Source: Raphanus sativus
Lineage: Eukaryota; Streptophyta; Magnoliopsida; Brassicales; Brassicaceae
Reading direction: 5' to 3'
Assembly (NCBI RefSeq): GCF_000801105.2
Contig: NC_079519.1
Location: forward strand, 14,243,547-14,307,546
DNA: 64,000 nucleotides
Translations under genes and position numbers: made by a program
Shown: piece after piece, positions 10,449 through 20,168 of the stretch
Position numbering within the stretch: position 1 is the first letter of the stretch
Layout of the letters: each line of letters begins with the position of its first letter
The notes under the pieces: generated by a model
Databases searched by the model: none
Told to the model about the DNA's origin: nothing
Seen by the model: only the letters and a program-made list of their open reading frames with translations

Positions 10449-12944
10449 TCTTGGAGTTAAGATTCTTATGACCTGTTTTCCAGTGAGACTTTATCGTCTA
10501 GTTATTTCGAGCATGTTGCTGTCGATGGTATTTCGTATTGGACCATTGTCGGCCGCAAGATTAGCCTCGGAGGCTGTTTATTTTGGCCAAGTTTGGCCTG
10601 TAAAAAATATTTTGCTCAAATCTATAAAATCGTGATTTTTACAAATCGAGAGAACTTCCGTTTATCGAAGTTAGAGGGACAGGGTGTGAGTTGTCGTCTC
10701 ATTCCTGCCTCTCCGATGATTACCGTATCCATCGATTGTACAAAGCGATATTTTTCGCGGTTTACTGATTTACGCGAAGGTTCGTGAAACGGATAGACTT
10801 AAGTGAAGAGACTAGTTTTGGGATCTCGTATCGGGTGTTGATACTATCTCTGTGAGATATTAAGTACCAGCAAGGCTGGGTTTAGGGCAAGACCTAGGTT
10901 TACTTTCGGACTGAGGCTTTGCGATGACAAATCGGCTTTCGTTTTGTCTGTTTGCGATTTTAACCTGACTCATACCATTTTAAAATCCGCGAAGTGTTAT
11001 CGGCTTATTATGATTTGTCTGAGTACGAGTTGGAGCTACTTCCTTTACGAAGCACTCAAACGAAATTTCGGTTTTCTTGTATAGCGCGCTATGGTATCCT
11101 AGTCGGATGTAAGAGAGCCTACCCTTAGGTGGCTTGTCTGTTTAGGACGTTAGAGTTCATTTGTTGTGATCAGCAACAACGATACGATGCCGTTTAGAAC
11201 GCGTATGAAATTTGGTCGAAAAATGTTTATTTGAGCATGAAGCGACGTCTCGCAATGCTGCGACTTTATTTTTCTTATGCCATAAGAAGGTTTATGGGTT
11301 TTTGCTTATGATTTGATTTATACTTTCGTCAAGTGCAAAGGGTAGAATCCGAGTAGTCACTTCGGATTTTGATTTTTTCGCTTAGTCCGTATGCTACTTT
11401 TTAGTGAGCGTTTTTAGGTGTAAGCGTTGAGAGACATGTGTCCGGATGTGATAATCGTTTTGTGGATACTGGATCCGTTGTCGTAGCTGTTTAGTAGTTG
11501 GCGAATTGTTTTGAGGATTTTGGACCGAAGGGTCGTGTAAATTTACCAGGGAGAAGCGTCTAACTTCACTGTGTTTCGTGAAGTGTTGGCCTTCCGGAAC
11601 TTTTTTTTTTGAATTTTTAAGAATGACTCGTATAGCTTTAGGAGCTTTGTTACAAGTGTTTCTTTTTATGCCGTGTTTTATGGGGCGTATAGAACTTAAT
11701 CTATTGATGATAAGTTTACATCTTCCGTTAACCATATGGTTGTTACGACTGAGTTTAGTTACGAAGAATTCATCGTATGATTTCCGATTCTGGGTTATAC
11801 GACAAAATGCTTGCATAATAATCACTTGGCGTTTCACGACAACTCGTGGATTGTTGATTAGCTGTTAGCTGTTTACGCGGTTGGAGCGGTGATCGCTCAG
11901 TAGTTTTGGACTGTCATGGAGGCTAGGTGCAGCCGTATAGCCAGGGAAGTTGTTGGTAAAGGATCGTCGTAGAATATGTGCGGATTCGGTTGTAGGGTCA
12001 TTTCTTGCTTGGACGTAGCCGAGGGTAGTAAAAGCAGGAATCATCAACCTTATGGAGCAAAAATTATATACGACTGATATCCGTTGGATCCGTTATTTTA
12101 TTTTACGGAAGACAACGGGTTAACCGTTCTTTCGAAGGTTTTTCTTTCTTTAGGAATCAGGAGAAGTGTGCCTTAGAATGCGTGGCGACTGTTTCTCGGT
12201 TTTTCGAGAGACTAGATCGGTTTGCATGTTCTGCCTGGAAAGTCAAGGAACAATGGAACAAGACTGGAAAATTTTCCTAAGACTTAGCTTGCTAGACTAT
12301 CCACCTAGGTTCTAAGTTCCCTAAATTCTACGGCTGTTTTCAAGACGTTTTTGTTCCTTTCCTACCAAAAAATTAAAACCTTAACGGAATTTTTAGTCGG
12401 ATGTACCTTAGTCCCATTGATGATTCGAGATTGCCCCTTCTTACTTCTTCTTCTCCTCTTTTCTTCTGACTTTATTGAAAGTTTGTTATGCGTTTAGGAA
12501 TGGCTACTTTCGATTCAACGTCAAAGGACTTCGAAAAGTCAGTTACCGAATTTCATATGAATTGGTTTTCGATGAAATTCTGACGATAATATCGGAATGA
12601 GGAAGGGATATCAATGTCCAAGTTCGTCTTCGTTTCTTCGTATCTCTGGTTTTACCAAATTGACCAGGTGCGCTTTATATATTGTTGAAAAGTCTATCGA
12701 ACGTTATGAATAGATGCTTTTGACTCAACGTGGCAGAATCTGGTAAAATGTGTTTTATGCATCGAAGGAATTTTACGAAATTGTTGAACCAAAGGGAGGA
12801 GAAGCAGACAAAGAGGGGCGTTTTGGAAAGACGGGTCAATGGACAAGGCGTCACTCGAGTGAGGCTCTCAGTTCGTCAGGCTGCGAGCGAACTGGTTATG
12901 TTCCATATACGATATTGTTTGGCTTTATGAATGATGTTTCGTAA
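10449..12944. other. Element C internal non-coding region, possibly with a decayed antisense ORF
   Basis: 10860-11290 matches E 37500-37040 in reverse. No open gene is seen. After a pyrimidine-rich stretch at 12430-12490, an ATG near 12503 opens a short + reading frame soon broken by stops. By position it could be a dead relative of the antisense gene of F. This is weak, because no domain is recognised. Confidence 0.35.
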
Positions 12945-13170
12945 AATATGGCCGAGCTTGATCTTACGAAAGTTATTTCCTAAAACGCTGTCGAGCTTTT
13001 AGTTTTCGAGAGTTATTTCACAACTGCTGCCGAGTTAATTTTACGGAAGTCGTTTCGTAAAATTGTTTTCGAGTTTAATTGTACAAAATCTTCTCGTGAG
13101 ATATTTGTCGAGTTTTGTTTTACGAAAGGTGTTTCGTAAAAGTTATCGAATTTTAATATTGGAATCCCAA
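12945..13170. repeat. Degenerate tandem repeat in element C
   Basis: Four to five diverged copies of a unit of about 45-55 bp built around TCGAGTTTA, TTTTACGAAAG and TTTCGTAAAA. Such arrays are typical of the variable 3' region of Tat-like elements. Confidence 0.5.
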
Positions 13171-13322
13171 GCTGCGGTGAGGTGTAATTTTGGTGACTAA
13201 TCTTAATCATAAACTTTCTCGTTTCCGTGGGATTTATCCGCAACGAGCAAAATCTTAGGTGTCAGAAAACGTCTTAGTGGTGAGGGATAGGATCTCTCGT
13301 TTTGGCTTTGTTTAGTCTTCGT

Positions 13323-14679
13323 TGATAGTGCTCAAATTACCCAGTAGAGCTTACTCTCTAAAATAAGAGGTACAGCTGTAGTACTTAGGGATCGAATCAC
13401 GAGGAGCTAGGGAACCAATTAAATAAAATCTACTAATCAATCCTACGCAAGATTGGTATATATGATAGAAATAAAAGTAACAATTCCTAAAGTGAGCAAG
13501 GTAGTTGCTCTAACTAACAATATGATGGGTTGTTTAAATGTGATAAAGAGTGCTAGACATAGGGTTTCTATTCAGGAATGGAGATTATAATCTCTATAAA
13601 TGCTTTAACAAGTTGCTTGCATGATACTATAGATCTCAGCCGCTTAACTCAAGTGAAGTATCACTGGTTAAATAATCTAGATCTCTGGCCACACATTTCG
13701 CATGATGACACAGAAAAAGAGTCGGTCGATATCCTTTTGAGATATCGAGCGATACACCTTTCGCAGCGCCGATCGATTCACCTATCGGGATATCGATCGA
13801 CGGCTTCTAGATCTGCCTAGGCGCGAGCCGAATATGAACACAAGGTCTCAAGGAGGAGCTGTCGCTCTTCTCAACGGGAGACAAGCAAGTTCAAATGGAT
13901 AATTCAAGATAATCAAAGATCCTAGTGATCTATGTTCTAGTTAGCTAATCTAAAACAAGCATAGGGTGCAATCCATTTGATGAGTACCACAACTTAGCAA
14001 TTATAGTTTGGGGCTAATCCCACAAACCTATTTGAACCCTAGATCTAACAAGTAGACTACTCAGACATAGCTAAGCAATTCATAACAATAGATAGATGAA
14101 AGAATTGCATAGATAGAAAAAAGTAGAAATACAAAAGGAGATGAGAAATCTCTCCAATCTCTCAAAACAAATAAAACTCTAGTCTCTCTCTCACACTCTC
14201 TGCTTTTCTCTTGAGGGTTGTTAAAAGCTTGCTTCTTTCGAAGGTTGCCGTCAAAAAACACTTAGCAAGAATATTTAAGCATTTCCATTAGGTTAAAAAC
14301 TCGTCAGGGGCAATCTCGTAATTTGGTGAAGTCTTGGTGAAGTAGTCGGCTAAACCATTTCGTCTTTGATATCGATCGACAACACTGGATGTGTATCGAT
14401 CGATTATAATCTTCTAGTACGCGGATCTTCTCAGCTACATCGATCGACAACACAGGATGAGTATCGATCGATTATAATCGCAATGTTGACTTCTGACTTA
14501 GTCTTGAATGGTCAACTCGGGTGTATATCTCTTGCACTCCAAAATGCTCCAAAAACATCACTTTCTCACAAAATGCTCCTGAACCTGAAAACATACCTAA
14601 CAGGCTAGAAAACAGATTAAATATATAATAAAACACTAGTATACCATGGTTAAAAACGGGTGAAATTCATGGTATATCA
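13323..14679 (-). repeat. 3' LTR of element B
   Basis: 1357 bp. It begins (in + view) TGATAGTGCTCAAATTACCC, as does the partial 5' LTR at 25457, and ends at TATATCA beside the PPT. It matches the solo LTR at 6848-8201 in reverse complement. It contains several TCGATCGAT motifs (about 13720-13800 and 14370-14470). Confidence 0.9.
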
Positions 14680-14718
14680 ACTCCCCCAGACTTACTCATT
14701 TGCTTGTCCTCAAGCAAA
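14680..14718 (-). other. PPT of B with adjoining hairpin
   Basis: On minus, the stem TTTGCTTG/CAAGCAAA with loop AGGA (14699-14718) is followed by TGAG, then TAAGTCTGGGGGAGT and the LTR start TGATA. Confidence 0.8.
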
Positions 14719-15358
14719 AACAGTAGTCTTTGAAAAATGTTTGAAAACAGCAGGAACTCAAAGATTCAAAATATTGAAGTCATCCCTCTATGGGTTTGCA
14801 ATTCATGTCTAGATATCTTAATCACAGAAGTTCATTATGCCTTATCCTAGCTTAGCAACCAAACTCATCTAGTCAACAACTTAGCAAATCTCATCTGACA
14901 TTCCCCTCTACTAACCTCATTTCTTAACATAAAATAAAAGTGCAGGCTTTACCTTGGGAGTATCGATCAAAGGACACATGGATTCAACTCAAACAAGTAT
15001 CTGAACACACAGGTAGTCTTCTCTGGTCCCTTTCTCCCCTCTTCTCTGAATCTCTTATTAGTTTCAATTTCAACAGGTTTCGATGCCACATAGGTCATCT
15101 AGTCCATCTCATTGACATTTGCATTGTAACTCATACATTTTTTTAGCAAAGTGTAGCGAATAATGGGGTTCGGTACTCAACATATCCCTCGTTTCCACAA
15201 TGTGTGATCATCCTTGAGATTTAGAATATTGGGGTCGCAGGTCACTCCTATCCCTCTGCCTCTCAAGAAATCATTTCAATCTTTTATAACATAAACTTAG
15301 ATCTCGAGAAGCTGAAGAGAGAGAAGGAAGGGAACCAGAAACACACATACTTTTTACC
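14719..15358. other. Element B non-coding region between LTR and CACTA-like insertion
   Basis: No gene is seen. The sequence matches element A in reverse complement (A about 6370-6842 and 8202-8240). Confidence 0.6.
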
Positions 15359-15837
15359 GGTAAAAAGTAATAGCGTACGAAAAGCGCTATGATTCATTTT
15401 TAATAGCGCTTCCTTGGACGCTCTGACATCGCCCGTTATAATAGGTCCGACCCTTTTAATAGCGGCTTTTCTTTGTGCTGTAATTAAGCGTACAACAATA
15501 GCGTGTTTAATTATGCAATTGTTAATATTTATAATAACGTTTTACAAATGTTATTTAAACCTAATAATTTGTGTTATTAATTAGTTTTTAAATTTTCCGA
15601 AAATTTATTAATAATAATATTATAAAAACTAAATTAACCAAATATAATTGAATTTAGAATTAATCCAAATTTTAAAAATTAAATTTTATTCATTAATTAA
15701 AATTTGTTTACAGATAAAATCAGTTTATACATTAAACCAGAGAAAAAAACATAACCTAATTAACCAAACTTAAATAAACCAAAAATTTAATAACTAAAAA
15801 ATTTAAACAAAACCTAATAAACCAAAATCTACAGCTC

Positions 15838-16360
15838 TACGTCTCTTTCTTCTCTTCTTGTTCGGCTTCACCTACACCACCACCACCACTAGCTTTCTCT
15901 GCCATCTCCTTAAGCCTATGTTCTCTTACATCATCTCAATGGCTTGAGATGTCAGAGCTAAAGTTTTTGTACCTCTCTTTCTGGAAAGTTAAGCACTAGC
16001 ATCAGACAAGATCTGAAGAAGCTCGGCTCGGGACTTGGCAGCCTGTTCAATCTTTTTCTTGTAAACAAGACACTCTCTCATCAGTTTTACCAACTTCATC
16101 CAAGATTTCTGTTGTAAAAAAAATCCACACCACACAAGAATTAATAAAAGTCTTGCAATGTCTGTAAGAAAGAAAGTTATGGTTGAGAGATTTATCTGCA
16201 AATTTTGCAGTAAAGTTCTACAAGTAATCTCCCCAACAAAAGGACCTTCAGCATCTGTGACCACCATTGTCGTGAACTCACAAGGTTACCTGCAGAAAAT
16301 ATCAAAACAAAAGAAGACCATAACTAAACTAAGAGTATGATATGTATATAACTCATGACA
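15838..16360 (-). pseudogene. Unidentified captured gene fragment (exon-like)
   Basis: The minus strand shows an exon-like segment ending near 15990 (tail QAAKSRAELLQILSDASA) preceded by a pyrimidine-rich stretch and CAG near 16111, which resembles a 3' splice site. The open frame at 15989-16267 reads through that putative intron. No protein family is recognised. It lies inside the CACTA-like insertion, so capture of a host gene piece is the simplest reading. Confidence 0.3.
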
Positions 16361-18186
16361 GTGATTAATGGACATTACGCATCAGATTGTAATGAAATTT
16401 TAATTAAGAACACAAAGCTAGGAGCAAAGCAAAAAACTCACATAGCTTTTCTCAATCAAAGTTGAAATCTTTTTCCAAATCCAAAAAACACATCCTAATC
16501 ACTCTTATAAATGATTTAACTTCAGAGACAAAAAAAAAATTAAACCAGCTCTGCTCAACGACCCACTTCGTGTACCGAAATCAAAAAAAAAAATCAAAGA
16601 GAGAGAGAGAGAACTTTAACGGCGAGGTTAATGGCAAAGAGAGGCTGAGACTTCCCCCTTTATTCATCTCCGGCGAGCTGAACCATCGAAGCCTCTTCTC
16701 CCCATCTTTTTATGAACAGCCGTCTTCCGCCTTGCCACCGGCGCTGCTCCGCCATCTCTGTTTGTGGTTCGAATCTGACTCGAGTCAAGTGTTGTCGACG
16801 AAGCTTTCATCATGGCCGAGTGAAAGAGATAGAGGTTTGTATCCAGCAGGTTGAATCGTAAAAGGTGGATTAGAGTCAATCTCTGTGTGTTTCTGAAGGC
16901 TTTGTGATTTTAGGTTTAACGATTCAAAGGATAGATTGAATCGTGAGAGAGGGAGAGAGAGATGGAGAAGATTGAGTCGTGAGTGAGAGAGAGATGGAGA
17001 GACAGAGATGCAGAAGATTGATCTTAGGCCACACGATCAAAAACAATCAATGGTCACAAATGGTAATCCCGGTTTTTAAATGATTGACCAATAAGAAGAA
17101 AAGATGAGGATTGGCAGAGATTGATCTGTGACCATTAGATTGAAAACAATCAAATGGTCAAAAATTCTTTAATTTCACTCTTAAATATATAATAAATTAG
17201 GGATGTGGTTAGAAGTTTAGGGATTGAAGTTATATTATGATTATACTCATTTATTTAAATTTTATAGTTTGTATAGTTTAGGGTCTAGAACTTAAGATAT
17301 TTATTTTTTGTTTTTCCCAATTTATCATCAGTGTTGGATTTTCTTTTTTATCATATTAAAGTAAATTTTTATTTATTTATTTACTTATTAATTAGTTCTT
17401 TTAAAATCATTAATAAATACAACTCACTCTAATAAATCATTAATAAATATAAATTTATCAAATCTCAAATTATAATTTTAATCCTTTTAGGGTATGTTTA
17501 GGGTTTAGATTTGTTTTTTAGAATCATGGTTTATGAAATAGAGTTTAGGGTATATAATTATGATTTTGAAAATTTGAATTAAGTATATAGTTTTACACTA
17601 GACAATGTTTTAAATGATTTATATATTATTTTTTATTTATAATTTATGTTAACAATAGTTTTAAATGTTTAAAAACAGAACAAAAGACAAACTCAACGAT
17701 GATTTTTATAACATACAAAGTCAATGCATATTGTTTAGAACACAGCGACAAAAGGAGATGATGACTTGGTGGAGAGAGAGAGACTCGAGAAAATGGCTGT
17801 ACTACAAGGCACCATGAAGTATTATCTTCAGTCTCCGGTGAGCAGAGGCAGCTAGCACCACTACAATGCCGTGCCTCCTCTGTGTTCAAGCTCACGACCA
17901 CCAACTCTTCTCACGACAACACTTCATGCTAGCCTTTGTATGGCATTTAGTTCCTATCACAAGTCAAAGAGGGAAAAGTAAGAACCTACTTCAATTTACC
18001 AAAGGAAAAGAATGTTTGGAGAATCTAAAGCAAGTGAAAGAGATTTGAAATCAAAGCACCTTGAGGTTATGCTCACCACAATCAACAGCAATCTTATCTG
18101 GCTGTAAAGCCTCATACTCTTTGACATCTTTCTCTTCCAAGTAAAAAAAAAAGGAAGGTCAATCTTAAAAGGAAGAATCTCTATAC

Positions 18187-18280
18187 CTGCTCGAGAATCG
18201 ACTCCACAGCCTCCTCAAACCCAACAGCAAGCATCTGGTCAGCTTCGTGAAGCACCAAGTACTCAACTTCACCCAGCTCC
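18187..18280 (-). pseudogene. Captured exon of a DEAD-box RNA helicase, motif II degenerate
   Basis: A 94-nt exon on minus, bounded by AACAG on the acceptor side (18281-18285) and GTATAG on the donor side (18181-18186). It translates to a stretch containing [18 protein letters not shown] and ending in ESILEQ. This is the motif II region of plant DEAD-box helicases, which use motif II to bind and hydrolyse ATP; here the first Asp has become His (HEAD). The text resembles organellar RH9/RH53-type helicases, but the exact parent is not certain. No other helicase motif was found nearby, so only one or a few exons were captured. Confidence 0.65.
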
Positions 18281-18599
18281 CTGTTTACACTATCAGAAAC
18301 TGATCAAATCGAAACTCAGATCTTAAACAGCTCATATTAATTTCAAAATTGTCTTAAAACTTAACAGAATCATAAACAGATTAATCACTCTTCTAAAACC
18401 TAAACAGCCAGATAACACAGATTCTACACAAGCAAACAAAGCTCTGGAACATGGAAAAAAACTCGAAAGTGTCAAACTTTTGTTTATTGGCGACCAATCA
18501 CACGCAAAGGGTAAAGGGCTGACCTTTGGCGTGAAGAAATTGGGAAGCTTGAGGAAGTAGGTGTGAGTATGGTGGTAACACGAATTCATCTTTTTCTTG

Positions 18600-18616
18600 T
18601 AAAATCAAAACAAAAT

Positions 18617-18650
<34 letters not shown>

Positions 18651-18700
18651 TGGCGGATGAGGGATATGGCGATGATGGTGATGGCGGTGACGAGCTGGTG
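18600..18700. repeat. GA-rich and GATGG-rich simple repeats
   Basis: (GA)n runs at about 18614-18650 and GATGGCGATGATGGTG-like repeats up to 18700, inside the CACTA-like element. Confidence 0.7.
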
Positions 18701-18792
18701 GTGGTGGGATAATGAGCGATGGGGTCAAAAGGAGTGTGGTGGTGAAGCTTCAATCGATGGTGACTAGAGATGAATCTGAGAATTTGAGGAAG

Positions 18793-19199
18793 TCAAGTGG
18801 ATTGAAGGGAGGAGTGTGCGGCGGAGCAGGAAGCGGAGGAGCAAGGGAAGGTGGCGGCGGAGGAGGAGAGGGAGGTGGGTGAAGGTGGGGGTTTGGATTC
18901 GAAGAGGATGCAGGTGAAAGGACGGCAAGGGGGACGGAGAGGGAGAGGAGGTAGTAGCTTCCAGAAGTAGAGGGAGGGGGAGTTGATGTTGCTGGCGTTT
19001 TTGGTGGTGGCGGCGGAAACGTGCGGAGGAGCGGGAGGAGGATAATTTGAGGAGGTGGAGAGGAGAGGAAGAGTGTTTGGAGGCTGAGAGAGAGTGTGTG
19101 AGAGAGGGAGAAGAAGAGGTGATGATGACGAAACAGAGAAGTAGAAACAGTATTGGAGAATAATAGCCAAGTAGAGGAAGAAGATGCAACACGTTTTCA
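18793..19199 (-). pseudogene. Ser/Pro-rich open frame with signal-peptide-like start, possibly captured
   Basis: The internal Met at 19199 on minus opens MKTCCIFFLYLAIILQYCF, a hydrophobic stretch like a signal peptide, followed by Ser/Pro-rich sequence from GGA/GGAG-rich DNA. Secreted or extensin-like plant genes can look like this, but so can low-complexity DNA: a second minus frame over the same bases is also open. Function not assigned. Confidence 0.25.
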
Positions 19200-19793
19200 T
19201 GTCTGATATATTTGTAGGAATGGTCAAATTTTGTATATAAAAAATAAAACTAAAATTTGGGATATTTAACATTTACGATAGCGTTATAATTTTTGATCTG
19301 AATTGGTAAGGCGCCTACACTTAATAAATTAACGCGGTTAAATTTTTTATTTTTCCGCGATACCAAACATAGCGTTTTAAATTTATAAACGCTATTAAAA
19401 AAAGCTAGTGTTAATATATAATAGCAGAAATGTCAAAAACGCTATAATTTGATGCTATTAATACTCACATTTCATGTAGTATACTTTCCAGACTTGTAGG
19501 AGGATTCCGATCCAGTGATTTCCAAGTCCCAAGACAAGCAAATAAGTCAGTATTAGTGTTGGAGGTCAGCTTTGGTTCCTTCAAATAATCTTAGCTAGTG
19601 AATATAGGTGACAGATTGATCCACTTTAGCATCTTTAGTACTATCTGCAATCAGTAATCTAGAATGGTGCTAAAGAGTGGTCAGACAATCAAATATAAAT
19701 CTATATCAATGTTCCTATTTAATACTTATACGAAAAATAATTTTGAAAAACAATTTGAATAAAAACCATAATAAAAACACATATTAGTAAACT

Positions 19794-19829
19794 CCTCCCC
19801 CAGACTTAAATTCTACTGTCCCAGTGTAA
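19794..19829 (-). other. Internal PPT-like tract with hairpin (element B)
   Basis: On minus, TTACACTG, loop GGA, then CAGTAGAA (two mismatches) is directly followed by TTTAAGTCTGGGGGAGG. The same module occurs in A (5971-6008) and H (59847-59881), well away from the LTR. Confidence 0.7.
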
Positions 19830-20104
19830 CACAGCCGGTGGTGAGGTAAATAAAATAAAACATAATTAATAAATATAACAAGTTAGAATGAATAAACCTG
19901 GTCGACAAGGTGTCGATTGATTCGTAGTGGTGTACGTCGATCGTTAGTAATGGTTGTGTGGTGTCGAGCGAAATGAATGGTGAATGTCTGTCGATGGAAT
20001 CATCATTCTACTTGGATCTAATAAAAACTGCAAAATAAATCCGAAAAAATAAAAGCAAAAATGTAAAATAAATAAAATAAAGAAAAATAAAAGAAAACCT
20101 AATA

Positions 20105-20153
20105 GTGGGTTGCCTCCCACTCAGTGCTTTGTTATAGTCATTTAGCGTGACTG
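20105..20153 (-). other. Conserved post-ORF block with hairpin (element B)
   Basis: On minus it begins CAGTCACGCTAAATGAC and ends GTGGGAGGCAACCCAC. It starts 16 bases after the stop codon of the last ORF. Confidence 0.65.
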
Positions 20154-20168
20154 TGGTAGGTGAGTGAC

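Larger units (their letters stand above)
8248..13322 (-). mobile_element. Tat-like Ty3/gypsy element C, 3' LTR and 3' internal part
   Basis: Minus-strand element of which only the 3' LTR (8248-10278) and about 3 kb of upstream internal sequence are present. Orientation is read from the G-rich PPT on minus next to the LTR start TGTTGGGG. 8248-9100 matches 39890-39040 of element E in reverse, and 10860-11290 matches E 37500-37040 in reverse. No gag or pol is present: element B interrupts it at 13323 (candidate TSD TTCGT, 13318-13322), and the rest would lie beyond B. Confidence 0.75.
15359..19487. mobile_element. CACTA-like non-autonomous DNA element with captured gene fragments, inserted in B
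   Basis: Elements A and B are collinear on both sides (A 6331-6380 has no insertion), so about 4.1 kb was added to B. The right end, read inwards, is ACTACATGAAATG, close to the CACTACA terminus of the family. Both subterminal regions (15365-15560 and 19290-19480) are rich in AATAGCG/CGCTATT repeats, as CACTA subterminal regions are. The left terminus is altered: the junction is an 18-bp palindrome CTTTTTACC/GGTAAAAAG and a clear TSD cannot be read. No transposase is recognised. Another superfamily with subterminal repeats remains possible. Confidence 0.55.

Noticed and set aside
16462..16854. 130-codon + ORF in the CACTA-like element
   Set aside because: Low complexity (poly-Lys, GA repeats) and no recognisable domain or splice pattern.
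18764..19192. Second Ser/Leu/Pro-rich minus ORF overlapping 18793-19199
   Set aside because: Out-of-frame shadow of the same GGA-rich DNA.
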